A stretch of DNA of 64,000 bases, from positions 310,001 to 374,000 of the forward strand of contig JBFWRK010000001.1 in the NCBI GenBank assembly GCA_050248955.1, in the 5' to 3' direction. Both the position numbers and the translations under genes were made by a program. This DNA comes from JBFWRK01 sp050248955. GTDB lineage: Bacteria > Actinomycetota > Acidimicrobiia > Acidimicrobiales > Ilumatobacteraceae. Each line of letters begins with the position of its first letter. The stretch's first letter is position 1. Under the pieces are notes generated by a model. The model did not search any database. It was not told the DNA's origin and was given only the letters and a program-made list of their open reading frames with translations. Shown here one piece after another: positions 26,300 through 36,197 of the stretch.

Positions 26300-26395
26300 G
26301 GGCTGGGCGATCGCCGGGCTGGGCGATCGCCGGGCTGGGCGATCGCCGGACTGGGCGATCGCTGGGCTTGGGCGATCGCTGGGCTTGCGATCGCC
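26300..26395. repeat. 16-bp tandem array containing GCGATCGC
   Basis: Six consecutive units of GGGCTGGGCGATCGCC or close variants, of 16, 16, 16, 16, 17 and 15 bp, lie between the peptidase and amidohydrolase genes. Each carries the palindrome GCGATCGC (one lies in a shortened unit). The 26120-26464 spacer of 345 bp contains this array and the 19-bp inverted repeat, and I see no gene in it. Confidence 0.85.
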
Positions 26396-26464
26396 GACTG
26401 GGTAGTCGCGACGGGGTGGGCGGTAGGGTCGCCGTGAGACCGGCTGCGCCGGTGGACGAAGGGG

Positions 26465-28186
26465 ATGGGGATCATGCTCGACCTGTGCATCACCGGTGGC
26501 ACGATCGTCGACGGAACCGGAGCGCCGGGCGTGGTCGGCGACGTCGGCGTCAAGGACGGTCGCATCGTTGCCATCGGCACGGTCGACGAGCCCGCGGCAG
26601 AGACGATCGATGCCACCGGGCAGATCGTCTCGCCCGGCTTCGTCGACGTCCACACCCACTACGACGCCCAGGCCTTCTGGGACACCACGCTCAGTCCGTC
26701 ACCCCTGCACGGCGTGACGACCGTGTTCGGCGGGAACTGCGGCTTCACGATCGCGCCGCTCACGCCCGAGGACGGCGACTACCTGATGCGGATGCTCGCC
26801 CGGGTGGAAGGCATGCCACTCGAGTCGCTGCAGACCGGCGTGCCGTGGGACTGGCGGACCACCGCCGAGTACCTCGACAGGCTCGACGGCGTGCTGATGC
26901 CGAACGCCGGCTTCCTCGTCGGCCACTCGGCCATCCGCCGTGTCGTGATGAAGGAAGCAGCCACCGAGCGCCACGCCACGGCGGACGAGCTGTTGCAGAT
27001 GCAACAACTGCTGAGGGATGGGCTCGCGGCCGGTGGGATGGGCTTCTCGTCGACGTGGTCCAGCTCGCACAACGACCACAACGGGATCCCCGTGCCGTCT
27101 CGCCACGCCAGTCGTGCCGAGCTGATCGCGTTGTGCAGCGTCGTCGCCGAGTTCCCCGGAACCACGCTCGAGTTCATCCCTGCGGTGGGGCAGTTCGGCG
27201 ACGAGGTGTTCGAACTGATGGCGGACATGAGCGCGGCAGCGAACCGCCCGCTCAACTGGAATCTGCTGCAGGTCTACGGCCAGAACTGGGACTACGTGCA
27301 GCACCAGCTGACCGGCTTCGACCATGCCGCAGCGCGCGGTGGCAAGGTCATCGCGTTGACGCTCCCGGACTCGTTCCGTCTGCGGCTGAACTTCAGCGGC
27401 GGGTTCGTGCTGGACATCCTGAACGGCTGGGATGCCCTCATGGCGCTCCCCGCCGAGGAGAAGCTGCGGCGTTTGCGCGACCCGGAGATCCGGGCGGAAT
27501 GGAACCGTCTCGCGCAGTCGACCGAGGGGACCGTGCGTGCCATCGCCAACTGGGCCGACTACTACTTGCTCGAGACGTTCACGGAGGAGTACAAGCCGCA
27601 CCAGGGGAGGCTCATCGGCGAGATCGCCCGCGACCTCGGCAAGAGCCCGTGGGACACGCTGGTCGACATCGTCATCGCCGACGGTCTGATGACCGTCATC
27701 GCGAACCAGGACCGCGGGCAGGACGACATGTCGTGGGCGCGGCGGGTCGAGGTCTGGCGGGACGGTCGCGCGCTCATCGGCGCCTCCGACGCCGGCGCCC
27801 ACCTCGACATGATCGACTCGTTCTCGTTCTCGACGATCGTGCTCGGCCGCGCGTTCCGCGAGCGCGGGTTGCTCCCGGTCGAGGAGGCGGTGCACTACCT
27901 GACCGACGCGCCGGCCCGCCTGTACGGACTGCGCGAGCGGGGACGGATCGCGCTCGGCTGGCACGCCGACCTCGTGGTGTTCGACCCGACGACGATCGGC
28001 CCATCGCCCGTGTACACCAAGTTCGACCTCCCCGGCGGAGCGGGCCGCGTCTACGGCGAAGCCGAGGGCATCTCGCACGTGATCGTCAACGGCACCCGCG
28101 TGGTCGAGGGCAAGCGACTGCTCGCCGCACGACCCGGCACGCTGCTGCGCTCGGGCCGCGACACGGACACGGTCACCGCTCGCTGA
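26465..28186 (+). CDS. N-acyl-D-amino-acid deacylase-type amidohydrolase
   Basis: The protein of 573 residues belongs to the metal-dependent amidohydrolase superfamily, D-aminoacylase branch. Visible motifs are the metal-site DVHTHYDAQ, GGNCGFTIAP with the Cys typical of this branch, GHSAIR, and SDAGAHLDM with the catalytic Asp. The C-terminal RIALGWHADLVVFDP belongs to the small beta domain. Members remove acyl groups from N-acyl-D-amino acids or act on related amides; the substrate is unknown here. ATG at 26465 or 26474 is possible. The 3' end overlaps the convergent lipoprotein gene by 14 bp. Confidence 0.9.
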   Translation: MGIMLDLCITGGTIVDGTGAPGVVGDVGVKDGRIVAIGTVDEPAAETIDATGQIVSPGFVDVHTHYDAQAFWDTTLSPSPLHGVTTVFGGNCGFTIAPLTPEDGDYLMRMLARVEGMPLESLQTGVPWDWRTTAEYLDRLDGVLMPNAGFLVGHSAIRRVVMKEAATERHATADELLQMQQLLRDGLAAGGMGFSSTWSSSHNDHNGIPVPSRHASRAELIALCSVVAEFPGTTLEFIPAVGQFGDEVFELMADMSAAANRPLNWNLLQVYGQNWDYVQHQLTGFDHAAARGGKVIALTLPDSFRLRLNFSGGFVLDILNGWDALMALPAEEKLRRLRDPEIRAEWNRLAQSTEGTVRAIANWADYYLLETFTEEYKPHQGRLIGEIARDLGKSPWDTLVDIVIADGLMTVIANQDRGQDDMSWARRVEVWRDGRALIGASDAGAHLDMIDSFSFSTIVLGRAFRERGLLPVEEAVHYLTDAPARLYGLRERGRIALGWHADLVVFDPTTIGPSPVYTKFDLPGGAGRVYGEAEGISHVIVNGTRVVEGKRLLAARPGTLLRSGRDTDTVTAR

Positions 28187-28826
28187 ACAAGCCCGCGTCG
28201 GCGCCGTCGCGGAAGGATTCGAGTTCGACGATCACGTCCGCTGCCGCCCAGCGGGCGAGGATGCCCGGCGCGATCGCGCAGTACGACTCGACACCGGTGC
28301 CGACGGGCACGGAGACACACGTCGCGTCGATCCCGGCGATCGTCGTCGCGTCAGGGAGCGGCTCGCCGGCGCGGCGCTCCCACGCGATGCGCAGCCGTCG
28401 CGCCGGCACGTCGGTGGCGAAGCCGGAGCTGAACCCGAGATCACTCGTGCGCGCTTCGAGGATGCCCTCCTCGCAGCCGCCTCCATCGCCGAGACGGCAG
28501 GTCTGCTCGGGTTGGTCACCCCCGGAGAGGAAGCGGACCGATCCGATCGTCACCGATCGACGGCCCGCATCGTCCAGGGCGACGGTTGCTGAGGAAGAGA
28601 CGTTGCCGAGCCGGAGCACCAGCGCGTAGGTCGCCGTGAACGACGCGTCGGTCGGCGACTCGAGCAGCGTCAGCACGGCATCGACGCCGGGTTCGCCGAC
28701 CGGAGCGCCTGCGTCGGCAACGGGGTCGGGCTCGCTCAGCTCGGGGCGCGACCCGCCGGAGCAGGCGGCCGGCAGCACGCCCGTGCCGGCCATGAGCAGC
28801 AACGCAACGACACGGCGACCGAACAT
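28173..28826 (-). CDS. Predicted lipoprotein, unknown function
   Basis: The 217-residue protein begins MFGRRVVALLLMAGTGVLPAACSGG, a lipoprotein signal with lipobox LPAAC; the mature N-terminus would be the lipidated Cys. The exported part has a short Pro/Glu linker, then a domain with four more cysteines (TCRLGDGGGC, TCVSV, SYCAIAPG) that could form two disulfides. No family was recognised. It lies divergent from a seven-helix-type membrane protein with a 73-bp spacer and convergent with the amidohydrolase gene. A GTG two codons upstream (28832) is an alternative start. Confidence 0.75.
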   Translation of the reverse strand: MFGRRVVALLLMAGTGVLPAACSGGSRPELSEPDPVADAGAPVGEPGVDAVLTLLESPTDASFTATYALVLRLGNVSSSATVALDDAGRRSVTIGSVRFLSGGDQPEQTCRLGDGGGCEEGILEARTSDLGFSSGFATDVPARRLRIAWERRAGEPLPDATTIAGIDATCVSVPVGTGVESYCAIAPGILARWAAADVIVELESFRDGADAGLFSER

Positions 28827-28899
28827 CTGCACGGAGGGCGAGCGTACGCGACCAACCCCATTGGGGCACCGTGGACGAACGCCCGTAGCCTGCGACGCC

Positions 28900-29772
28900 G
28901 TGATCCGACTCGACGCCGCCACCGTGCTCCTGCAATGGGCGGCGGGCGGGATGCTGTTCTGCTGGTTCACCACGCGCCGCCGCGAGGTCGGCCTCGGCTA
29001 CGGCTGGCTGCTCCGCGGCACCTACTTCGTGTTCGCGGTCGGTGCGGCGGCGCTCGGCTTCGCGTACGACGTCAACCCCGTACGCGAAGTCGCCAGCGTC
29101 GGCGTCGCCCTCGCGTGCCTCGTCGGACTCGTGGTGTCGGTCGCGCGCCGCGGCGCAGGCGTGTCGGGGCGCGCTGCCGAGCACGACCGCCGCAGCGAGC
29201 GGGTCGCGGCGATGACGGGCATCGAGCGCGAGGTCCGGCCGGCAACGTCCGGAGCCGACGACGGGGCGATGGGCCCGGAGTTCCCGCCGATCCTCGATCT
29301 CGTACCGGCGCTGATCGGCTCGGTCGGACTCGTTGCTGCAGGGGTGGGTGCGGGCGGGAACGACGCCCTCGCCGTGCTGCGCACGCTCGCCGGCGCCGCG
29401 TTCCTCGGCGCGGTCACCGATGCGATGCTGCTCGGACACTGGTACCTCGTCCAGCCGGGCCTCCCCCGCCGACTCCTCAACGAGCTGGTGAGCGCGCTCG
29501 GCTGGGTGTGGCCGATCGAGATCGTCGCGCTGCTCATCCCGACGGGGATGTTGAGCGTGCTCTCCGGCTCGGTCGACGACGGCTGGAACGGCACGCTCGG
29601 CTGGTTCTGGGTGGCGTGCGCCGTCACGACGATCGCGCTCGTGTTCGTCACCCGCGCCGCGCTCAAGGAGCGCTACTACTCGGCGGTCATGGCGGCGACC
29701 GGGCTGCTCTACCTCGCGATCCTGACTGCGTTCGGCACCGATCTCGTCGCCCGGGCGGTCCTGGCCGGCTGA
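28900..29772 (+). CDS. Multi-pass membrane protein, unknown function
   Basis: This product of about 290 residues starts with GTG at 28900 and has seven or so hydrophobic segments. Two or three N-terminal helices are followed by a soluble basic/acidic loop (about 85-125, RRGAGVSGRAAEHDRR region). Four or five C-terminal helices follow, including LRTLAGAAFLGAVTDAMLLGHWYLVQP. The GHWYL and PRRLLN motifs between helices may be functional but I do not recognise the family. It precedes the LigD-type polymerase gene by 63 bp in the same direction, so co-transcription is possible. Confidence 0.75.
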   Translation: MIRLDAATVLLQWAAGGMLFCWFTTRRREVGLGYGWLLRGTYFVFAVGAAALGFAYDVNPVREVASVGVALACLVGLVVSVARRGAGVSGRAAEHDRRSERVAAMTGIEREVRPATSGADDGAMGPEFPPILDLVPALIGSVGLVAAGVGAGGNDALAVLRTLAGAAFLGAVTDAMLLGHWYLVQPGLPRRLLNELVSALGWVWPIEIVALLIPTGMLSVLSGSVDDGWNGTLGWFWVACAVTTIALVFVTRAALKERYYSAVMAATGLLYLAILTAFGTDLVARAVLAG

Positions 29773-29835
29773 TCCCCAGGCGCGTCTGTCAGGGCCACAC
29801 TGCCGAGGCCAGACGGCCCAGGCCAGACTGTCGGA

Positions 29836-30771
29836 GTGCCCGACCGCCCCCGCAGCAACACCGCTCGCACCGCCGGCAACGGTGCGATCGAGTTCGACGG
29901 CCGCCGGCTCAAGGTGTCGAACCTCGGCAAGGTGCTCTACCCGGCGACGGGGTTCCTGAAGGCGCAGGTGATCGACTACTACGCCCGCATCGCACCAGCG
30001 ATGCTGCCGCACCTCGCGGGGCGTGGCGTCACGCTGCGCCGGTTCCCGAACGGCGTGGACGAACCGGGCTTCTTCGAGAAGCGCTGTCCCAAGCATCGAC
30101 CGGAGTGGCTCGACGCCGTCGTCGGACCGGGCGACCGCAACGGCGTCATCCGCTACTGCCTGTTCGAGGAGCCGGCCGCACTCGTGTGGTCGGCGAACCT
30201 CGCGGCGATCGAGCTGCACGCGCCGATGGCGAAGGCCGACGACCTCGAGTCGCCGCTGGCGATCGTCTTCGACCTCGATCCCGGATCACCCGCGGCGATG
30301 CGCGAGTGCTGTGAGATCGCGCTCATGGTGCGCGAGATCCTGGCGGCGGTCGGGCTCGATGGCTGGTGCAAGACGTCCGGCTCGAAGGGGCTGCAGCTGT
30401 ACGTCCCGCTGAACACGCCGACGACGCACGACCACGCGTCGTCGTTCGCCCTGGCCGTCGGGCAGGTGCTCGAGCGTGATCATCCCGGCCGTGTCACGAC
30501 GACCATGGCGAAGGTGGAGCGACCGGGCAGGATCTTCGTCGACTGGAGCCAGAACGCTCGGCACAAGACCACGATCGCGCCGTACTCGCTGCGCGCCCGG
30601 CCGGAGCCGACCGTCTCGACCCCGGTCGACTGGGACGAGGTCGCGGCGGGCGCTGACGGTTCGACGCCGCTCCGGTTCGAAGCGGGCGAGGTGCTCGAGC
30701 GCGTCGCCGATCGAGGTGATCTGTTCGCACCCGTGCTCGAAGTGCGCCAACATCTGCCGGTCGAGGCCTGA
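29836..30771 (+). CDS. LigD-type polymerase/primase domain protein (stand-alone)
   Basis: The 311-residue protein resembles the polymerase module of LigD, an archaeo-eukaryotic-primase-like enzyme used in non-homologous end joining. Visible features are KVSNLGKVLYPATGFLKAQVIDYYARIAP, the metal-binding FDLDPG, TSGSKGLQLYVPL (the usual His after SKGL is Gln, as in some stand-alone homologues) and DWSQN. There is no ligase or nuclease domain, and no Ku gene is present in the window. Mycobacteria also encode stand-alone members (PolD proteins). The start is GTG at 29836. Gap-filling or ribonucleotide incorporation during repair is the likely role. Confidence 0.9.
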   Translation: MPDRPRSNTARTAGNGAIEFDGRRLKVSNLGKVLYPATGFLKAQVIDYYARIAPAMLPHLAGRGVTLRRFPNGVDEPGFFEKRCPKHRPEWLDAVVGPGDRNGVIRYCLFEEPAALVWSANLAAIELHAPMAKADDLESPLAIVFDLDPGSPAAMRECCEIALMVREILAAVGLDGWCKTSGSKGLQLYVPLNTPTTHDHASSFALAVGQVLERDHPGRVTTTMAKVERPGRIFVDWSQNARHKTTIAPYSLRARPEPTVSTPVDWDEVAAGADGSTPLRFEAGEVLERVADRGDLFAPVLEVRQHLPVEA

Positions 30772-30824
30772 TGCACGAGGCCTGATGCACGAGGCCTGAC
30801 GGTCGAGGCCTGACGGTCGAGGCC
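30763..30824 (+). repeat. 14-bp tandem repeat overlapping the polymerase stop codon
   Basis: Four full and one partial copies of GAGGCCTGATGCAC or GAGGCCTGACGGTC run across the stop codon of the LigD-type gene, whose TGA lies within the first unit. The first two units share one ending and the next two the other. It fills the space before the next operon. Confidence 0.85.
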
Positions 30825-30924
30825 GCGTATCTGGGAACCGTTCTGCTGGCTCATGCGTCTCAACGACGGCGCGCGCGTGCCGATGAAGGCTGCCATGCTC
30901 GGTGTGGTCGACGAGGGGGACGGA

Positions 30925-32097
30925 ATGGGCAACAGGCGAGGGCGGCTCGGGGCGACGGCCGGCGCGGTCGCGGTCGCGATCCTCCTCGGACTCGCTGCCT
31001 GCGGCGGCTCGGGTGACGAAGCCACCGAGGGCACGAACGACGAGACGGCGGCAACCGGCGACTCGACCGAATCGAACGGCGATCAGGAGTTCAGTGACGA
31101 CCCGTTCTCACCCGATGCCGCCGTCGACGACTACCCCGTCAGCCCGATGTCGGACTTCTTCGGCTACGACGACATGGACACCGATGAGCAGGAGCAGCGC
31201 TATCGCCAGGAGGAGATGGATCGCCAGCAGGTGATCGCCGAGTGCATGCGCGCCGAGGGCTTCGAGTACACGGTGTTCGTGTCGAAGCAGTCGTTCTCGT
31301 TCGAGTCGCCGTATCAGGACATGACCCGCCGCGAGTTCGTCGAGAAGTACGGCTTCGGGATCTCGACCATGTACGAGGAGGGCTTCACGCCGCCGGAGCC
31401 GAACATGGAGGACCAGGAGGTCGACCCGAACAACGAGTACGTGGACAGCCTCTCCTCGGCGGAGCAGACCGCGTACTACGAGGCTCTCTACGGACCGCCG
31501 CAGGACGAGCCGTCACCGGAGGAGACCGTCGGCACCGACCGTGAGCCCGTCGAGGACAACTTCGAGTACGTCCCTCAGGGCTGCGAAGGCAAGGCTTACA
31601 GCGACGAGAGCTCCCCGGAGGACCAGGAGTTCATCGAGGACATCAGCACGAAGATGTCGACGGAGATCTACGAGCGAGTCCAGGCGGACTCTCGCGTCGT
31701 CGACGCGACGAAGGCGTACGCCGAGTGCATGAGCGATGCCGGCTACCCCGAGATCACGAAGCAGGAGGACACCTGGAACGAGGTCTCGACGCGCATGGAG
31801 CCGATCTACGACTCGATGGGCGGTGGGTTCGTCTCCGAGGAGGCAGCGTCGAGCGATGGCGTGAGCGCCACCGTCGTGGCAGGACCGGCACCTGTCGGTG
31901 GCGACGGAGAGCCCACCTACGACACCGAGCTGCTCGAGCAGGTCCAGGCGTACGAGCTCGCGCTCGCAGCGGCAGACCTCGAGTGCGGCGCCGACCTCCA
32001 GCGAGCGATGTTCGAGGTGTCCTCGGAGTACGAGGAGCAGTTCATCGCAGAGCACGGCGACGAGCTCGCCAGGTACAAGGAGCTGACGAACCCCTGA
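30925..32097 (+). CDS. Acidic predicted lipoprotein at head of ABC export operon
   Basis: This 390-residue predicted lipoprotein starts at ATG 30925. The signal AGAVAVAILLGLAACGG has lipobox LAAC. The mature part begins with a Thr/Glu/Asp/Asn-rich linker, then a highly acidic domain with paired CM motifs (AECMRAEGFEY and AECMSDAGYPEI) and further cysteines (PQGCEGK, LECGAD). The repeated ECM(R/S)xxG(F/Y) element suggests a duplicated module. The stop overlaps the next ATG by one base (TGATG), so it is part of the adaptor/ABC/permease operon. A binding or accessory role for exported or envelope substrate is inferred from context only. Confidence 0.8.
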   Translation: MGNRRGRLGATAGAVAVAILLGLAACGGSGDEATEGTNDETAATGDSTESNGDQEFSDDPFSPDAAVDDYPVSPMSDFFGYDDMDTDEQEQRYRQEEMDRQQVIAECMRAEGFEYTVFVSKQSFSFESPYQDMTRREFVEKYGFGISTMYEEGFTPPEPNMEDQEVDPNNEYVDSLSSAEQTAYYEALYGPPQDEPSPEETVGTDREPVEDNFEYVPQGCEGKAYSDESSPEDQEFIEDISTKMSTEIYERVQADSRVVDATKAYAECMSDAGYPEITKQEDTWNEVSTRMEPIYDSMGGGFVSEEAASSDGVSATVVAGPAPVGGDGEPTYDTELLEQVQAYELALAAADLECGADLQRAMFEVSSEYEEQFIAEHGDELARYKELTNP

Positions 32098-34070
32098 TGC
32101 GCCGCCCGCTCGCAGTCACCGGGGTGGTCGGGTTCGCACTCGCGTCGGCCGGCATCGGCTGGGCCGTCGGTCAGCAGATCGAGTCGCCCGACGAGGCGGC
32201 GCGGTCTGCCGAAGCGCCGCCCGCGTCCGCGATCACCGTGCCGGTCGAGCGGCGGGCGCTGTCGGCGAACGTCGTCATCCGCGGCGACATCATCTACGAG
32301 GACGCCGCGGCGGTGCGGCTGGCGGTCTCCGAGGGCATCGTCACGAAGAGCTCGCCCGAGGCGGGCACCTCGCTCGAGGAGGGTCAGCTGCTCGTCGAGA
32401 TCGACAGCCGCCCGACGTTCGTGCTCTCAGGCGAGCTGCCCGTCTATCGCGACATCACGCCCGGGCTGAGGGGCGACGACATCGCGCAGCTCCAGTCCGC
32501 GCTGCAGCGGCTCGGTCTCTACGCGGGTGTCGTCGACGGCGAGTTCGACGCGGCGACGCAGGATGCGGTTCGCGCGTTCTACGCGGCGCGCGGCTATGAC
32601 CCGCGTCCACCCACGAAGGAGCAGCTCGACGCGCTCGACGCGGCGACGAAGGGTGTCGAAGAGGCGCGTGACAGCCTCCGCCGTGCCCAGCAGGCGCTCC
32701 AGGAGAGCACCGAGGGGCTGAGCGAGCTCGAGCGGTTCCAGCTCGACCAGGCGGTGCGGCTCGCCGAGGCGAACCTCGTCGCTGCGCAAGCCGCCCGTCA
32801 ACCTGCCATCGACGCCGCCGCGGCGGAGCTCGCCGACGCGAATGCGGCGCTCGTCGCCGCGCAGGCGGCCAAGGCGAACGCCGAAGCTGGCCTCGCCGTT
32901 GCGAAGGCCTCGACCGATCCGGACACTGGCCTCCCGTTGACCCCACTGCAGCTCGCGCCGTACGAGCAGCTCGTGGCCGAGGCGACCTCCGGGGTGAGGC
33001 AGGCCGAACGGGCCGTGACTGCAGCGGCCGCGAAGCTCGCCGCCGAGCCTGCTGTCCAGGATGCGTTGATCGCTGCCGCGGCGGACGAGTTGCACGTCGC
33101 CGAGCTCTCCCGGGCCGACCGTTTGCAGCCACAGGACGCGAGCGCGGCGATCGACGGCGTCAAGGACGCGACGAACTCGCTCACACAGGCAGAAACCTCG
33201 TTGGCCGCCGCCGAGCTGGCCGCCGGTCTCACCGTGCCCAAGTCGGAGCTGGTCTTCCTCCGCGAGCTGCCGCGACGCATCGACGCCAGCAACGCAGCTC
33301 GCGGTCAGCCCGTGCCGCAAGAGGTGGTGCAGGTGAGCGGCACGGGACTGGTGATCGACGCCACTGTCGCTGCCGCGGATCGCCAGAGCGTGCGTACGGG
33401 CGCCGAGGTCACGCTCGACGACCGGAACCAGGGGCTCACGTTCACCGGCACGATCGTGTTCGTCGCCGACAAGCCCGGCACGCGGCCCGATGGCAGCAGC
33501 GCCGGCTCCGGCGACGGCCAAGCCGGTGGGGTGGACGACGGTTCCGGCTCGGGTTCCGGATCTGGTTCCGGATCGGCGTCGTCCCGGTACGCCATCCGCA
33601 TCCAGCCACAGCTCCCCGACGGGATGAATCCGATCGATCTCGCCGGCATCAACGTCCGCGTGACGATCCCGGTCTCGGGGACGACGGGCGAAGTGCTCGC
33701 GGTGCCGGTCGCTGCGCTGAGCGCGGGACCTGACGGCACCCCACGGCTCGAGGTCGAGGACGAGCCCGGCGTGACCCGCATCGTCGAGGTGGCGACCGGG
33801 ATCTCCGCGCAGGGCCTCGTCGAAGTGACGCCGCTCGGGGGAGCGAGCCTCGAAGAGGGTGATCGGGTGATCATCGGCACGACGCCGGCCGGCGGCGTGG
33901 ACGAGCTCGACTCGACGGATGACTCGGTCTCGGATGACTCGGTCTCGGACGACACGGTCGGCACGGCTGACACGGACGTCTCGGACGTCTCGGACGTTTC
34001 GGACGTCACCGAGCCCGAGGTCTCGGATGCCACCGACGTGTCCGGGCCCGACGACGAAGCCGCCGGCTGA
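32097..34070 (+). CDS. HlyD/MacA-type membrane-fusion adaptor with peptidoglycan-binding domain
   Basis: The protein has 657 residues. An N-terminal membrane anchor (about 5-25) leads to a biotinyl-lipoyl-like region (AGTSLEEGQLLVEIDSRP), a PG_binding_1 domain (LRGDDIAQLQSALQRLGLYAGVVDGEFDAATQDAVRAFY, about 121-160), a long Ala-rich coiled-coil hairpin (about 180-385) and a beta-barrel region. A low-complexity Asp/Ser/Val/Thr tail ends it. In didermic bacteria MacA links an ABC permease to an outer channel. In this probable monoderm the peptidoglycan-binding domain inserted in the lipoyl region probably anchors the adaptor to the wall. Its gene follows the lipoprotein gene by TGATG overlap and precedes the ABC genes. 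Confidence 0.87.
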   Translation: MRRPLAVTGVVGFALASAGIGWAVGQQIESPDEAARSAEAPPASAITVPVERRALSANVVIRGDIIYEDAAAVRLAVSEGIVTKSSPEAGTSLEEGQLLVEIDSRPTFVLSGELPVYRDITPGLRGDDIAQLQSALQRLGLYAGVVDGEFDAATQDAVRAFYAARGYDPRPPTKEQLDALDAATKGVEEARDSLRRAQQALQESTEGLSELERFQLDQAVRLAEANLVAAQAARQPAIDAAAAELADANAALVAAQAAKANAEAGLAVAKASTDPDTGLPLTPLQLAPYEQLVAEATSGVRQAERAVTAAAAKLAAEPAVQDALIAAAADELHVAELSRADRLQPQDASAAIDGVKDATNSLTQAETSLAAAELAAGLTVPKSELVFLRELPRRIDASNAARGQPVPQEVVQVSGTGLVIDATVAAADRQSVRTGAEVTLDDRNQGLTFTGTIVFVADKPGTRPDGSSAGSGDGQAGGVDDGSGSGSGSGSGSASSRYAIRIQPQLPDGMNPIDLAGINVRVTIPVSGTTGEVLAVPVAALSAGPDGTPRLEVEDEPGVTRIVEVATGISAQGLVEVTPLGGASLEEGDRVIIGTTPAGGVDELDSTDDSVSDDSVSDDTVGTADTDVSDVSDVSDVTEPEVSDATDVSGPDDEAAG

Positions 34071-34071
34071 C

Positions 34072-34751
<680 letters not shown>

Positions 34752-34755
<4 letters not shown>

Positions 34756-36062
34756 CGGTCGACCTTGCCAGCGCTGCCGACGAACCAGTCGGCACTGAGC
34801 GCGACGATGTCGCCGAGGTCGATGCTGACGCGCCCCGCCCGAAGTTCGCGATCCTCGACCTGATCGACGAGTCGGTCGTCGGCATGCTGTCCCGGCCTGC
34901 TCGCGCCGCTCTCACGGCACTCGGCACAGTGCTCGGGGTCGCTGCGCTCGTGGCAACCCTCGGGGCGACCAAGACCGCGGCGAACCAGATCGTCGCCCGC
35001 TTCGATGCGCTCGCCGCGACCGAGGTCGTCATCCGCCCGGCCGGGCAGGACTTCGGCTTCGGCTTCGGGGGAAGCCAGTCGCGAACGAGCAGCATCCCGT
35101 GGGACGCCCAGGACCGCCTCGAGCGGTTGAACGGGGTGGTCGCCGCGGGCACGATCAGCGACGTCGACACGGGTTCCCAGCTCGCCCGGTCCGTCCCGGT
35201 GAACGATCCGCTCGGCCAGGGTGAGTTCCAGATCGACGTGCTCGCGACGTCGCCTGGTGTCTTCGAGGCGGTGCGCGCCGACTTCGCGCAGGGCCGGGCG
35301 TTCGAGCAGATCCACTCCGAGCGCGCCGATCCGGTGGCCGTCCTCGGCAAGGGCGCGGCGGAGCGCCTCGGCGTCACCAGGGTCGACAACCTGCCGGCGA
35401 TCTTCATCGGCGACCAGTTGCTCGTCGTGATGGGGATCATCGACGACGTCGCGCGGCGCCCCGAGCTGCTCAACTCGATCATCATCCCTGACGGCCTCGC
35501 GCAGGAGCGATTCGGTCTCGAGGCGCCGGCCGAAGTGCAGATCGAGACGGTCGTCGGCGCGGCGGCGCTGATCGGGGAGCAGGCACCCATCGCGCTCGAT
35601 CCGAACCAGCCGGATCGCCTCGACGCCCAGGTGCCGCCCGAGCCGGCACGAACGAAGGCCGAGGTGCAGCAAGACACGCAGGCGCTGTTCCTCGTGCTCG
35701 GTGGGGTCTCGTTGCTCGTCGGTGCGCTCGGCATCGCCAACGTGACGCTCGTATCGGTGATGGAACGAGTCGGCGAGATCGGCTTGCGGCGGGCGGTCGG
35801 CGCTGCTCGCCGACACATCGCCGCCCAGTTCCTGCTCGAGTCGACGGCGCTCGGCGCGCTCGGTGGAATCCTCGGCACGAGCGCCGGTGTGATCGTCGTC
35901 GTAGCCGTGTCGGCGGCGAAGCAGTGGACGCCGGTGCTCGATCCGTGGCTGCCGATCGCGGCACCGATCGCCGGTGCGTTCGTCGGGCTGATCGCCGGGC
36001 TCTACCCCGCGCTGAAGGCTGCGTCCGTCGAACCGATCGCCGCCCTCCGCCAGGCGCTCTGA
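34752..36062 (+). CDS. FtsX-type ABC permease (MacB-like)
   Basis: The predicted 436-residue permease has one N-terminal helix (ARAALTALGTVLGVAALVATLG), a large extracytoplasmic MacB-like periplasmic core domain (about 80-310), and three C-terminal helices starting at LFLVLGGVSLLVGALGIANVTLVSVMERVGEIGLRRAVGA, which contains the usual ERxxEIGLRRAxGA coupling segment. It ends with AASVEPIAALRQAL, a typical family ending. With the adaptor and ATPase it would form a tripartite exporter or envelope-stress pump. The transported molecule is unknown. Confidence 0.92.
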
Positions 36063-36087
36063 GGTCGCGGCTGGCCGCGCCCTCGCC

Positions 36088-36196
36088 CGATCTCTGCTCA
36101 GCGCCCGCACGCCCAACCGATCTCTGCTCACCGCCGCACCCCAGCCCGATCTCGGCTCAGCGCCGGACGGGAGCTGTCCGGATGTGAGCAGAGATC
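36088..36196. repeat. Degenerate relative of the 108-bp element (copy C)
   Basis: This intergenic stretch contains GATCTCTGCTCAGCGCC, GATCTCTGCTCACCGCC, GATCTCGGCTCAGCGCC and, inverted, GTGAGCAGAGATC, along with the words GGGAGCTG and TCCGGATG found in copies A and B. The order of words differs, so it is not a full copy. It lies between the convergent permease and MFS genes. Confidence 0.55.
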
Positions 36197-36197
36197 A

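Noticed and set aside
26300..26395. CRISPR array
   Set aside because: Units are contiguous with no spacers and are only 15-17 bp long.
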